Below the pieces are notes generated by a model, which saw nothing but the letters and a program-made list of their open reading frames with translations, was not told where the DNA came from and searched no databases. Positions 17,256 to 26,443 of a DNA stretch of 64,000 nt are shown one piece after another. Positions within the stretch are counted from its first letter, which is position 1. Every line of letters starts with the position of its first letter. Position numbers and translations under genes: made by a program. Origin of the DNA: Phytoactinopolyspora alkaliphila (GTDB lineage: Bacteria > Actinomycetota > Actinomycetes > Jiangellales > Jiangellaceae); assembly GCF_010550695.1 (NCBI RefSeq), contig NZ_JAAGOB010000015.1, forward strand, positions 79,337 to 143,336, given 5' to 3'.

Positions 17256-19439
17256 TCAGCTCCCCGCTGCGGCCAGGTCCTGGCCGGCGTCGACGCGGAC
17301 CGCCTCGATCAGTGCGAGCCGTTCCGGATAGAGCGTCGGCGCCTGCACCCCGGCCTCGGAGGCGAACTGGCCGGTGACCACGGCGCCGTCCTCCCACCAT
17401 CCCAGTGGTGAGCGGGTGGGACCGTCGATGCGATCGCCCGGAGGCAGCGGCGCGATCCGGTAGCGCGAGCGGGGGTCCAGGCCTGGGAGCCTGATCAGGC
17501 CGGTAGGCGCCTGCGCGCTGGTGGCCAGCTGTACCACCGCGAAGATCGCCCGGGATCGATCCGCAGCGACGACGCCGTGCACAAGAACCGCCGGGTCGGG
17601 ATGATCGCCTCGCACTACGTCTCCGGTGTGCAGCAGCTCACGGATCCGCTTGTACAAGGCCACCCAGCCGCCCAGTTCCCGGCGTTCCTCCGGGGTGGCC
17701 GTGGTGAGGTCCCATTCGATGCCGAAGTGGCCGAACAGGGCCGTCCCCGCCCGGAAGCCGAGAGTGTGTCTGCGTCCCGTGGTGTGCGACACGGTGGCAC
17801 CTACGTGCGCTCCGATCATGTCGAGCGGCACCAGGAGGCTGGTCCAGAGCTGTATCTGCTGGCGTTCCAGGGCATCGATGCAGTCCGAGGCCCAGATCCG
17901 GTCGGTGCGCTCGAGGATGCCGAGATCCACCCGGCCGCCGCCCGACGAGCACGACTCGATCTCCACCTGCGGATGCCGGACCTTCAGCTCGTCGATCAGC
18001 CGGTATGTGGCCAGCGTCTGCCGGTGCACCGCCGCCGAGCCGCCATCGCCCCGGTGACCCGCGTCCACGAGATCCCGATTGTGGTCCCACTTGAGATACC
18101 CGATGGGATACTCGCTGAGCAGGGCGTCGAGCCGCTCCAGGATGTAGGCGTACGCGCCCGGATGGCCGAGATTGAGTACCTGCTGATGCCGGGCCTCCGG
18201 AGGCAACCGGTCACCGGCGGCCATGATCCACTCCGGGTGGGCTCTCGCCAAGCGGGAGTCCGGATTGATCATCTCCGGTTCCACCCACAAGCCGAACTGC
18301 ATGTCCAGCTTGGCAACGTGGTCGATCAACGGGTGCAGCCCGTCGGGCCAGACGTCGGTGTCCACGTACCAGTCGCCGAGCCCGGCGCGGTCGTCGCGTC
18401 GGCCGCTGAACCACCCGTCGTCGAGCACGAACCGCTCCACGCCCACGTCGGCCGCCAGGTCGGCGAGCTGGCTGAGCCGGCCCAGGTCGTGGTCGAAGTA
18501 GACCGCTTCCCACGTGTTCAGCGTGACCGGCCGAGGCGAGCGGGCGTGTCCGGGACGGTGGCGAAGATGCTGGTGGAAGCGGCGCGAGACCTCGTCCAGC
18601 CCGTCGCCGTGTGAGCCGTAGATCCAGGGACTGGTGTAACGCTCCCCCGGGGCGAGACGGACCTCGCCGGGCAGAAGCAACTCGCCGCCGGCCAGGACGG
18701 CAACACCACGCGGCGTACGCTCAGCCAGGACGCGGTGGTTGCCGCTCCAGGCGACGTGCATCGCCCACACCGCGCCGGACCGGAATCCGAAGCCGCTCTC
18801 ACCCGCCGCGAGCAGCAGGGTCGCGTCGAGTCCGGTGCGCCCGCGGCGGTTCTCCCGCAGATACGTGCCGGCGGTGAACCGCGACCGCTGCGGGCTGCGC
18901 TCCCGCAAGTGTCGGCCCGTCATGTCGAGGAGCTCAGTCGCGACGGCCGGGACCGGCAGCGCCAGGTTCAGCCCGTCGACAACGTAGGTGTCCTCGCCCG
19001 TGTTCTCGACGCTCGCCCGCATCCGTACGAGTCCGGCGCCCGTCACGCCGATCTCCAGGATCAGCCGGAGGCGCGCGGCCGCGTCCTCCGCCGTGATCGT
19101 CACGTTCCTGCCGCCATCGGCCACGGCATCGGCTCGGCCAGCGACGGCGAACAGTGCCGAGAACGCCGGGCCACCGCGGTGTCCCGAGAGCCCGGGAGTG
19201 CCGGTCCATCCGTAGGCGGGTTCAGGAAGCAGCCCGACCGGAACATCCCGGTCGATGCTGTTGTACACCTGCTGCGGGCGCCGGGTCAGCGCCACGGCGG
19301 CCAGCTCGTCGTCGCTGAGCTCGCCCAGGTCGCGTCCCCAGTACACGACATGTGGCAGCTGGCTCCCCCGGCACTCAATCAGCAGGCTCGTTCCGCCCGC
19401 CCGGCAATGTATGAGCTCGTGGGCTTCGTCAGAGGTCAT
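17256..19439 (-). CDS. alpha-galactosidase, GH36 family
   Basis: A 727-aa retaining alpha-galactosidase. The N-terminal beta-sandwich (about residues 1-330) is followed by a TIM barrel with FVLDDGWFSGRRDD, WVEPEMINPDS, YLKWDHNRDL (the nucleophile Asp of KWD near residue 449) and ESCSSGGGRVDLGILERTDRIWASDCIDALERQ (acid/base Asp of SDxxD). I chose ATG 19439, with GGGAG 5 bases upstream, over the GTG/ATG-type extension at 19454. No signal peptide, so it acts inside the cell on imported alpha-galactosides. It is divergent from a ROK regulator at 19633 that probably controls it. Length fits GH36 (about 700-740 aa). Confidence 0.93.
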   Translation of the reverse strand: MTSDEAHELIHCRAGGTSLLIECRGSQLPHVVYWGRDLGELSDDELAAVALTRRPQQVYNSIDRDVPVGLLPEPAYGWTGTPGLSGHRGGPAFSALFAVAGRADAVADGGRNVTITAEDAAARLRLILEIGVTGAGLVRMRASVENTGEDTYVVDGLNLALPVPAVATELLDMTGRHLRERSPQRSRFTAGTYLRENRRGRTGLDATLLLAAGESGFGFRSGAVWAMHVAWSGNHRVLAERTPRGVAVLAGGELLLPGEVRLAPGERYTSPWIYGSHGDGLDEVSRRFHQHLRHRPGHARSPRPVTLNTWEAVYFDHDLGRLSQLADLAADVGVERFVLDDGWFSGRRDDRAGLGDWYVDTDVWPDGLHPLIDHVAKLDMQFGLWVEPEMINPDSRLARAHPEWIMAAGDRLPPEARHQQVLNLGHPGAYAYILERLDALLSEYPIGYLKWDHNRDLVDAGHRGDGGSAAVHRQTLATYRLIDELKVRHPQVEIESCSSGGGRVDLGILERTDRIWASDCIDALERQQIQLWTSLLVPLDMIGAHVGATVSHTTGRRHTLGFRAGTALFGHFGIEWDLTTATPEERRELGGWVALYKRIRELLHTGDVVRGDHPDPAVLVHGVVAADRSRAIFAVVQLATSAQAPTGLIRLPGLDPRSRYRIAPLPPGDRIDGPTRSPLGWWEDGAVVTGQFASEAGVQAPTLYPERLALIEAVRVDAGQDLAAAGS

Positions 19440-19472
19440 GGAGTCTCCCAGCACGGCGATCAGGTGCTGATT

Positions 19473-19489
19473 AGTTTTGTGTCAGAACT
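19473..19489. promoter_or_regulatory. inverted repeat in the alpha-galactosidase/ROK divergent promoter
   Basis: AGTTTTG (19473-19479) and CAGAACT (19483-19489) pair at 6 of 7 positions around 3 bases. It sits 34 bases before the alpha-galactosidase start, in the AT-rich part of the 193-bp intergenic space 19440-19632. Position and symmetry suggest the binding site of the divergent ROK regulator; a sugar-responsive switch is inferred. Confidence 0.45.
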
Positions 19490-19632
19490 TATGATTGTCA
19501 ACAGCCCGCAAGAACGTCACCTTCGCCGTGATCACCGGGCGAGGACCGACGTGCCTCCCGCTAATATTTGTCGTTGCCGAATTAATCCAGATGGCTAGAC
19601 TGACGTCCCCAGACATGGTGTGAGGGGGTTCG

Positions 19633-20784
19633 ATGGGCGTGGCACGGCCGCTGTGGAACGGACTCACCGACCCCGCGCGCTCGGTCGCACTGGAGGTGCT
19701 CCATCACGGTCCCCTGTCCCGCGCGGAGCTCGCGCGGCGGCTGTCGCTGTCGGCCGGTAGCCTCACCAGGCTGTCCAAGCCGCTGCTGGATATCGGGGTT
19801 CTCACGGAGATCGGGACCGACGCCGAGAGGCGCATCGGCCGTCCGGCCGTTCTGCTCGACGTCGTGCCGTCATCGCGCCATTTCATCGGGGTCAAGCTGA
19901 CCGGCGACGAAGCTCACGCGGTCCTGACCACACTCCGCGCCGAGGTGGTCGCCAGCGAGCGGGCGCCGCTGACCAGTCATCGCCCGGAAGACGTCGTCGC
20001 CATCGTGACCCGTCTTGTCCAGGACCTCTCGGACCACGTGGACGGCGTCGCCGCGCTCGGAGTGAGCTTCGGCGGAACTTCCCTGGACAGCGCGACCGTC
20101 GCGAGCGCCTTCTATCTCGAGTGGACCGATGTCCCGCTGGCCAGGATGCTCGCCGACGCCACCGGCATTCCCGCCGTCATCGAGAACGACGTCGTGGCGG
20201 TCACCGAGGCTGAGCACTGGTTCGGCGCGGGACGGCAATGCGAGCGGTTCGCCGTCATCACCATCGGCGTGGGCATCGGATACGGGCTAGTCGTCCACGA
20301 CCGGCTCGTCACCAGCCTGGACGTCGGGATCGGGCTGATCGGTCACGTGCCGCTCGATCCGCTCGGGCCGCGATGCCCCTTGGGCCACCGCGGGTGTGCC
20401 TACGCCATGCTCTCCATTCCCGCTATCCGCTCGTCGGTCTCCGTGGCGCACGGGCGAGACGTCTCCTACGACGAGTGCCTAGATCTCGCGGTGGCAGGCG
20501 ACCCCCCGGCCCGGCGGGTGATCGACGACGCCGGTGGGGCGCTCGGGCAACTGGTTGCTCTGGTGGCCAATCTGACCATGCCGCACAAGGTCATGGTCGC
20601 TGGTGACGGCGTGCGATTGGCGCACGTCGCGCGGCCTGCGGTACTCCGCCGCATCCGCGATCAGCGCGACCCGAGAGCTGCGCCGGTCGATCTGGACGTC
20701 CAGGAGTTCGGCTTCCTGGAGTGGGCTCGCGGGGCAGCCGTGATCGCCATTCAAAAATACGTCCTGGACGAGCTGTCCCAGTGA
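19633..20784 (+). CDS. ROK-family transcriptional regulator
   Basis: A 383-aa protein with an N-terminal MarR-like winged helix (SRAELARRLSLSAGSLTRLSKPLLDIGVL) and a ROK sugar-binding domain (GIPAVIENDVVAVTEAEHWFGAG...VITIGVGIGYGLVV). The ROK zinc-site consensus CxCGxxGCxE is degraded to CPLGHRGCAY, and the second catalytic Asp region is IENDV. It is more likely a sensor than an active sugar kinase. GAGGGGG (19622-19628) precedes the ATG. It is divergent from the GH36 alpha-galactosidase, so galactose or a galactoside is a plausible effector. Confidence 0.9.
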   Translation: MGVARPLWNGLTDPARSVALEVLHHGPLSRAELARRLSLSAGSLTRLSKPLLDIGVLTEIGTDAERRIGRPAVLLDVVPSSRHFIGVKLTGDEAHAVLTTLRAEVVASERAPLTSHRPEDVVAIVTRLVQDLSDHVDGVAALGVSFGGTSLDSATVASAFYLEWTDVPLARMLADATGIPAVIENDVVAVTEAEHWFGAGRQCERFAVITIGVGIGYGLVVHDRLVTSLDVGIGLIGHVPLDPLGPRCPLGHRGCAYAMLSIPAIRSSVSVAHGRDVSYDECLDLAVAGDPPARRVIDDAGGALGQLVALVANLTMPHKVMVAGDGVRLAHVARPAVLRRIRDQRDPRAAPVDLDVQEFGFLEWARGAAVIAIQKYVLDELSQ

Positions 20785-20785
20785 C

Positions 20786-20833
20786 GATCAGATGGCCGGC
20801 GCGGCGTGATCTCGTCGTACCGGCCATCTGATC
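20786..20833. terminator. bidirectional terminator, perfect 14-bp stem
   Basis: Arms 20786-20799 and 20820-20833 are exact complements around a 20-nt loop. They lie between the convergent ROK gene (stop at 20784) and the secreted-protein gene ending at 20879. No T-run on either side, as is common for actinobacterial hairpin terminators. Confidence 0.75.
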
Positions 20834-20878
20834 TGTGCGCCCATCTGACCTGTCTCGCCCGGTGACGCAAACCCCGCG

Positions 20879-22021
20879 TCAGCGGCGCGGCGCGTCCTTG
20901 TACAGGATGGTGCAGAGCCGGTCGTCGGCCGGGTCGGCCGTCACGCTGGTGCCGAAGGCGAAGCCCAGGCGAGCGCTCTTGAGCTGACCAGGTGCGGACA
21001 GCCACACACCCATGCCTTCCGGCTCACGCCGGTGCAGTTCGTGGAAGTCGGTGACCCAGACCCGCTGCTCGACCTCACCGGTCCGCCAGTTGACCCTGGT
21101 CAAGTGGGTGTTTCCACGTCCCTCGGGCGGGTTGGAATCGTTGTAGATCTGACCGTCGAGGAGGTAGAGGTACTGTCCGAAGGTCGCGTAGCCCTGGAAG
21201 GTGGTGCCGATGAGCACGTCGGGCTGCGCGACGTCCGCGATCGGTTCGTAACTGTCACGTTCGTCGCGCACGTGGTCGAGCCGGAACAGCCCGTACCGGA
21301 AGCTGCCGTCCCTCCGGTACCGCATCACCAGGGTGCGGTACGCCGGGTCCACGTTGCAGGTGGTGCGGTCGACTCCCGGGACGAGCACCCGCCGCTGGAG
21401 GCCGGTGTCGCGTTCGGCATCGATGACGGCCCCGTCCTCGAACGGGAACCGGAGCAGGCGCGTTCCCCAGCCGCTGGCTCCCTCGGTGACGGCGTCGACC
21501 TCAGTCCAGAGATGCACGGACTGCCCGGTGCGCTCCACACCGATCGCCACGCCGTGTCCGAACCGCTTGAGGTACATGTGCCCGAGCATGTTTCCAGCCA
21601 GGTCGAGCTTCGTCATGGTCAGATCGCCGCGCGCGTTGCGGCGGGCATACTCTTCGTCGCCGGGCTCGTCGCCGGGCAGAGTGGTGCCGGCCTGGGTGAG
21701 CTGCACAACGTAGACGTGGCCACCGACGCTGTCCACCGCGAACGACTGCATGATGGTGCGCTGGTCCTTCAGACCGGCGTTGACGAACTGGGCACTGGTG
21801 GGACCCTCCAGATCGAACCAGGCCGAGACCGGAACCCGCCGCTGAGATGTGGCCGCCGCGGTACCGCCCGGGCCAGTAGCCCACGCCGGTATGCCGGCAC
21901 CGGCGGCGCCCGCGGCGAGGGTAGTGGCAGCCGCGGCTCCCAGCCCGAAGAGCCGCCGCCGGCTCATCGAGGTGCCACGGGGCATGGGGTCGCCATTGCC
22001 AGTCCTGCTCCGCTCCGCCAT
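20879..22021 (-). CDS. Tat-exported protein, possible P68-RBP/TagC-like beta-propeller
   Basis: A 380-aa protein. The start at ATG 22021 follows GAGGAGGAGAAC; the frame extends to 22060 but without support. A twin-arginine signal (SMSRRRLFGLGAAAATTLAAGAAGAGIPAWA) is followed by FDLEGPTSAQFVNAGLKDQRTIMQSFAVDSVGGHVYVVQL. Propeller-like blades include GDLTMTKLDLAGNMLGHMYLKRFGHGVAIGVE and YATFGQYLYLLDGQIYND. The order resembles actinobacterial proteins assigned to the P68 RBP/TagC-like propeller group, linked in Gram-positives to teichoic acid; that assignment is from memory of the pattern and needs a profile search. It has its own upstream operator-like repeat. Confidence 0.7.
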   Translation of the reverse strand: MAERSRTGNGDPMPRGTSMSRRRLFGLGAAAATTLAAGAAGAGIPAWATGPGGTAAATSQRRVPVSAWFDLEGPTSAQFVNAGLKDQRTIMQSFAVDSVGGHVYVVQLTQAGTTLPGDEPGDEEYARRNARGDLTMTKLDLAGNMLGHMYLKRFGHGVAIGVERTGQSVHLWTEVDAVTEGASGWGTRLLRFPFEDGAVIDAERDTGLQRRVLVPGVDRTTCNVDPAYRTLVMRYRRDGSFRYGLFRLDHVRDERDSYEPIADVAQPDVLIGTTFQGYATFGQYLYLLDGQIYNDSNPPEGRGNTHLTRVNWRTGEVEQRVWVTDFHELHRREPEGMGVWLSAPGQLKSARLGFAFGTSVTADPADDRLCTILYKDAPRR

Positions 22022-22070
22022 GTTCTCCTCCTCCACGCGCCGTGCGGCGCTAATTCTCACGGATGGAGGT

Positions 22071-22098
22071 AACGCTAACGTTGAAAGACGTTAATAAC
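22071..22098 (-). promoter_or_regulatory. DeoR-type operator upstream of the TagC-like gene
   Basis: TAACGT (22076-22081) and ACGTTA (22088-22093) form a perfect 6-bp inverted repeat with a 6-bp spacer, followed by ATAAC. This is the best-formed copy of the motif seen at 4022-4038 and 10871-10887. It lies about 50 bases before the ATG at 22021, a promoter-proximal position. Confidence 0.55.
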
Positions 22099-22197
22099 AA
22101 GATTTTTATCTCAAACATACGGTAACTTCTCACCGGCCCGCTCGACGACGATGCCGGTCACCGTGGAGCCGCCACGTATCCAGCGGACAGCTGCGGA

Positions 22198-23304
22198 TCA
22201 GACCAGGGTCGCCGCGAGGGGGTCCCAATCGCCGGAGAGCGGATCCGGTCGGTCGGCACCGGTCTTCAGAGTCACGAACCGGCCGCTTTCGGCCGACTCG
22301 GCGATGCCCGCCATCAGCTCCAGCACGTGCAGGGCGATCTCGGCGGAGGCCCGGTGCGACTGTCCGGCACGGATCGCGCGGGCCATCTCCACCACGCCGA
22401 TACCCCGGCCCAGAGTGGCTCCGCTGACCGGCAGGCGCTCCCAGTCTTCCGCCCCGGGACGCAGCACCTCGAGTGAGCCCTCGAACCGATTGGGATCCGG
22501 CACCGACAGGGTGCCCTCCGTGCCGGCGATCTCGATCATGGTCCGGCGCACCACCGAGTCGAAGCTGAAGGTCGACGACGCCGTGGGACCGCCGTCGAAG
22601 TCCACCAGTGCGTTCACGTGCGTGGGCACTTCTACGCTGAACCGGGTGCCGGCTTTCGGACCGGACCCGATCACCCGCTCAGCCCGCCCGGTGCGCGCGG
22701 TGGCGGCGACCCGGTGCGCGGAGCCGAACAGCGTCACCAACGTGGTGAGGTAGTACGGCCCGAGATCGAACAACGGGCCGGCGCCGGACTGGAAGAGGAA
22801 CTCCGGGCTGGGGTGCCAGATCTCCGGCCCGAACGACTGGACGGCTGTGGTCGCCGCGATCGGTGTTCCGATCACGCCTGCCGAGATCGCCCGCGCGGTC
22901 GACTGGATGCCGGATCCGAGCACAGTGTCCGGTGCGCACCCTATCCGCAGGCCCTTCTCGGCGGCCTCCGCGAGGAGCTTCTCGCCCTCGGTCACGTCGA
23001 GTACGAGGGGCTTCTCCCCGAACACGTGCTTCCCGGCAGCCAGCGCGGCCCGGGCCACCGTGGCGTGCGCCGCGGGGACGGTCAGGTTCACGACGAGCTC
23101 GACGTCGTCACGCACCAGGATCGTCGCGACGTCCCCTGCCACCGGAACCTCGTGCTCGGCCGCGACCGCCGAGGCACGATCCACGTCGAGGTCGGCCACG
23201 GCTACCACGGAGACATCGGGGCACCTGGTCAGGTTGGCAAGATACTGCTTGCTGATCACGCCGGCGCCGACGACCGCGACACCAACCGGTCCGCTGTTCA
23301 TCAT
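22198..23304 (-). CDS. Gfo/Idh/MocA-family oxidoreductase
   Basis: A 368-aa NAD(P)-dependent sugar or cyclitol dehydrogenase. The Rossmann motif is VAVVGAGVISKQYLANL; the substrate/cofactor motif EKP is in AGKHVFGEKPLVLDV; and the C-terminal dimer/substrate domain has GAGPLFDLGPYYLTTLVTLFG (D-GPY in place of the more usual D-G-H). I chose ATG 23304, which overlaps the stop of the upstream isomerase (ATGA) and is preceded by GGAGAAGG. It forms an operon with two xylose-isomerase-like TIM barrels. This gene set is typical of inositol, glucoside-3-dehydrogenase or similar sugar oxidation routes. Confidence 0.92.
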   Translation of the reverse strand: MMNSGPVGVAVVGAGVISKQYLANLTRCPDVSVVAVADLDVDRASAVAAEHEVPVAGDVATILVRDDVELVVNLTVPAAHATVARAALAAGKHVFGEKPLVLDVTEGEKLLAEAAEKGLRIGCAPDTVLGSGIQSTARAISAGVIGTPIAATTAVQSFGPEIWHPSPEFLFQSGAGPLFDLGPYYLTTLVTLFGSAHRVAATARTGRAERVIGSGPKAGTRFSVEVPTHVNALVDFDGGPTASSTFSFDSVVRRTMIEIAGTEGTLSVPDPNRFEGSLEVLRPGAEDWERLPVSGATLGRGIGVVEMARAIRAGQSHRASAEIALHVLELMAGIAESAESGRFVTLKTGADRPDPLSGDWDPLAATLV

Positions 23305-24059
23305 GCGCCTTCTCCGGATCGATCCAGCGTGGCCAAGTACCGGTAACTCGCCTCGAGCGCGTCGAGCACGTCCGTCGCGCAGGTGTCGAACTCCACCACT
23401 CGCCACGCGTCCGGCGCCGCCGCCAGGTAGTCCTCGACCGGGATCTCGCCCTCACCCACCGCGACGTTCGGCTCGCCGCGCACCACCGGGCCGTCCTTCA
23501 CGTGCAGGAGACGGACCCGGTCACCGTGCCGGCGCAGCAGATCCGGCACGTCGGCCCCGCCGACCGCCGCCCAATAGGTGTCGATCTCCAGGAAGATCTC
23601 CGGCGCCAGCAGGTCGGCCAGCACGTCCAGCGCGTGCCGGCCGTCCACGATGTATTCGAGTTCGTGGTCGTGGTTGTGGTAGCCGAATCGCAACCCCCGA
23701 GCCCGTGCCTGATCTGCTATCCCGTTGAGACGGTCCGCGATCCGGGCCAGTCCGTCCGCCGTCGCGAACTCCTCCCGCGGGATACCTCCGGGGACGATCA
23801 CCAGCTCTGTGCCGAGCGTGTGCACGGCGTCGAAGATCTCCGCGGCGTCCTCACCTCGCATCAGGCCGGTGGCGTGGGTGGCGCACACCGCCAGTCCCAG
23901 GTCGTCGGCGATGCGGCGGAACCCCGCCGGGTCGTCGGTCGGAGCGAAAGGCTCCACTGCCGCGTACCCGATCTCCGCCAGGCGGCGAAGCACGCCCGCG
24001 CGGTCGTCGGCCAGTCGGTCACGGGCCGAGTACAGCTGGACGGCCAGGGGCGTGCTCAT
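23301..24059 (-). CDS. sugar phosphate isomerase/epimerase (xylose-isomerase-like TIM barrel)
   Basis: A 252-aa AP-endonuclease-2-family barrel. Metal-ligand segments include YAAVEPFAP, LRFGYHNHDHEL (His cluster), FLEIDTYWAAVGG and VEFDTCAT. Members include IolE/IolI, hydroxypyruvate isomerases and 3-keto-sugar epimerases or hydratases, so the reaction is not fixed. The stop overlaps the start of the Gfo/Idh/MocA gene, and the other TIM barrel gene ends 66 bases upstream, so all three are co-transcribed. Confidence 0.88.
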   Translation of the reverse strand: MSTPLAVQLYSARDRLADDRAGVLRRLAEIGYAAVEPFAPTDDPAGFRRIADDLGLAVCATHATGLMRGEDAAEIFDAVHTLGTELVIVPGGIPREEFATADGLARIADRLNGIADQARARGLRFGYHNHDHELEYIVDGRHALDVLADLLAPEIFLEIDTYWAAVGGADVPDLLRRHGDRVRLLHVKDGPVVRGEPNVAVGEGEIPVEDYLAAAPDAWRVVEFDTCATDVLDALEASYRYLATLDRSGEGA

Positions 24060-24125
24060 AGGGTGACGTCTCCTTCGAAGTGCCGGCTTTCACTCGCGTC
24101 GGTCATGAAGAGTTGTGGGACTGGG

Positions 24126-25133
24126 TCACGAGTCGGAGCTGAACGCGGCGTCGAACGACGCCGTCGGCGCGTCGAAGAGCTGCGTGCGGATGTACTCGAT
24201 GGCTTCGGCCGCTCCGCGTAGCCGGTCCATGCCGGCGTCCTCCCATTCGATGGAGATGGGTCCGTCGTAGCCGATCGTGTTGAGCATCCGGAACGCGGCC
24301 TCCCACGGCACGTCGCCGTGACCGGTGGAGACGAAGTCCCAGCCGCGCCGCGGATCCGCCCAAGCCAGGTGGGAGCCCAGCCGGCCGTTGCGGCCATTGC
24401 CGACCTGGCGCTTGGTGTCCTTGCAGTCCACGTGGTAGATCCGGTCCTTGAAGTCCCACAGGAAGCTCACCGGGTCGATGTCCTGCCACACCATGTGGCT
24501 GGGGTCCCAGTTGAGACCGAAGGCCTCGCGATGACCGATCGCCTCCAGCGTGCGCACGGTGGTCCAGTAGTCGTAGGCGATCTCGGACGGATGCACCTCG
24601 TGCGCGAACCGGACACCCACCTCGTCGAACACGTCGAGAATCGGATTCCAGCGGTCCGCGAAGTCCTGGTAACCGGCGTCGATGACGTCCTGTGACACCG
24701 GGGGGAACATCGCGACGTACTTCCAGATGGCCGAGCCGGTGAATCCCACGACCGTGTCGACGCCGAGCTTCGCCGCCGCCCGGGCGGTGTTCTTCATCTC
24801 CTCCGCGGCTCGCCGGCGCACACCTTCGGCTTCGCCGTCGCCCCAGATCCGGTCCGGCAGGATTCCCCGGTGCCGGATGTCGATGGGGTCGTCGCACACG
24901 GCCTGGCCGCCGAGGTGATTGGAGATGGCCCATACCTTCAGGCCGTTCTTCTCCAGGATGTCCAGCCGGGACTGGGCGTACGCGTCGTCCTCGGCCGCGC
25001 GCGCCACGTCGAGATGATCGCCCCAGCAGGCGACCTCGAGCCCGTCGTACCCCCACTCGGATGCCAGGCGCGCGACCTCCTCGAACGGCAGATCGGCCCA
25101 CTGACCGGTGAACAATGTGATTGGACGGCTCAT
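24126..25133 (-). CDS. sugar phosphate isomerase/epimerase (xylose-isomerase-like TIM barrel)
   Basis: A 335-aa barrel with [19 protein letters not shown] near the N-terminus, then [28 protein letters not shown] (metal-binding Asp/His), [12 protein letters not shown], and [16 protein letters not shown] near the C-terminus. Glu, Asp and His ligands of the family are present. I prefer ATG 25133, with AAAGGAG 7 bases upstream; the in-frame GTG at 25139 would sit on the ribosome binding site. First gene of the minus-strand operon with 23301-24059 and 22198-23304. It belongs to a longer subfamily than its neighbour, so the two are not simple duplicates. Confidence 0.9.
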   Translation of the reverse strand: MSRPITLFTGQWADLPFEEVARLASEWGYDGLEVACWGDHLDVARAAEDDAYAQSRLDILEKNGLKVWAISNHLGGQAVCDDPIDIRHRGILPDRIWGDGEAEGVRRRAAEEMKNTARAAAKLGVDTVVGFTGSAIWKYVAMFPPVSQDVIDAGYQDFADRWNPILDVFDEVGVRFAHEVHPSEIAYDYWTTVRTLEAIGHREAFGLNWDPSHMVWQDIDPVSFLWDFKDRIYHVDCKDTKRQVGNGRNGRLGSHLAWADPRRGWDFVSTGHGDVPWEAAFRMLNTIGYDGPISIEWEDAGMDRLRGAAEAIEYIRTQLFDAPTASFDAAFSSDS

Positions 25134-25208
25134 GGTCACACTCCTTTGTCAGACCTGCGGGCGGTCATTGACGAACCTCTACCCGATGATGTGCGTGAGC
25201 GTCAACGA

Positions 25209-26300
25209 TCATGGTGCGACGTCCACCCAGCTCTGCTTCTGAGCCGACTCCATCACCGCGTCCGCCACGAGCGCGGCGCGCAGTCCGTCGTCGAACGTCG
25301 GCAGGCCATCCGGTGCGGCGCCGTCGATGGCCGCGTAGGTGTCGGCGACGAAATGGTCGAAGCAGTCTTGATAGCCCTGTGGGTGACCGGCCGGCACCCG
25401 GGCATAGCGTGCCGCGGCCGGAGAGAGTGTCTCCGGGTCCCGGACCAGCACGCTGCTGCGCTCACGGCCGCCATGCCAGAGCAGCTCCGGGTTCTCCTGA
25501 TCGAAGGTGAACGTGCCCTCGGTGCCCGAGATCTCCAGGAGCAACCGGTTCTTCCGCCCGGCCGACATCTGGCTGATCACCGCCGAGCCGATCGCGCCCG
25601 CGGCAGTGGCGAACTGCAGCGTGACGACGTCCTCGGTGTCGACCGGCCGGTTGTGATCGCCCCGGCTGGCGTGCACCGTGCTCGACTGGGCGGAGACCCG
25701 GTCGATCCGATCGCCGGTGACGAACTCCAGGAGGTCGCACCAATGCGAGCCGATGTCGCCGAAGGCCCGCAACGGCCCGCCGAGCGAGGGATCGACCCGC
25801 CAGTTGTCGTCGGTGCGCCGCAGCAGCCAGTCCTGCAGGTAGCTCCCGTGCGACAGGACGACCGTCCCGATGTCCCCACGCCGGACCCGCTCTCGCGCCT
25901 CGCGCACCATCGGGTGGAATCGGTAGATGAACGGCACCGTCGCCACGCGGCCGGCGTCGGCCGCGGCGCGCGTCATGGCGCCGGCGGTCGCACCGTCGAG
26001 GCTCAGCGGCTTCTCGCACACCACGTGCTTGCCGGCGGCCAGCGCGGCGAACGTGATCTCGGCGTGCAGGTGATTGGGTGTGCAGACGTGCACGACGTCG
26101 ACGTCGACCGCGGCGATCAGTTCCTCGAGCGAGCCGAACGCCCGATCAGCTCGAAGACTTGGCCTGGCGGTCTCGGCCCGCTCCGCCGTGGAGCCAACCA
26201 CACCGACGACCCGGCCGCCGGCCACCTCGACAGCACGGGCGTGCACCCGTCCCATGAAGCCGGTGCCGATGATCGCCGCCGGCCGTTTCGCGTCTGACAC
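25209..26300 (-). CDS. Gfo/Idh/MocA-family oxidoreductase
   Basis: A 363-aa NAD(P)-dependent dehydrogenase. It shows AAIIGTGFMGRVHARAV (Rossmann), AGKHVVCEKPLSLDGA (EKP) and GGPLRAFGDIGSHWCDLLEFVTGD (the D-GSH-D catalytic region). The start is GTG 26300, preceded by AAAGGAC; the frame stays open far upstream through the ROK gene on the other strand, but that is antisense noise. It starts 75 bases upstream of the TIM-barrel operon and is divergent from a ROK regulator at 26520. It probably belongs to the same sugar-oxidation pathway. Confidence 0.92.
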   Translation of the reverse strand: MSDAKRPAAIIGTGFMGRVHARAVEVAGGRVVGVVGSTAERAETARPSLRADRAFGSLEELIAAVDVDVVHVCTPNHLHAEITFAALAAGKHVVCEKPLSLDGATAGAMTRAAADAGRVATVPFIYRFHPMVREARERVRRGDIGTVVLSHGSYLQDWLLRRTDDNWRVDPSLGGPLRAFGDIGSHWCDLLEFVTGDRIDRVSAQSSTVHASRGDHNRPVDTEDVVTLQFATAAGAIGSAVISQMSAGRKNRLLLEISGTEGTFTFDQENPELLWHGGRERSSVLVRDPETLSPAAARYARVPAGHPQGYQDCFDHFVADTYAAIDGAAPDGLPTFDDGLRAALVADAVMESAQKQSWVDVAP

Positions 26301-26443
26301 GTTGAGTCCTTTCGGGCGGGCAGCAACCGGCCGCGGCCGACACTGGCTCACGTCGCGCCACCGCTGCCCGGTGGGTGCTTTGAGTGCCGCCACGCCGACG
26401 ACATCCCATCGCCTGAACGCTATCCAGACTTCTGTTTGCGAGT

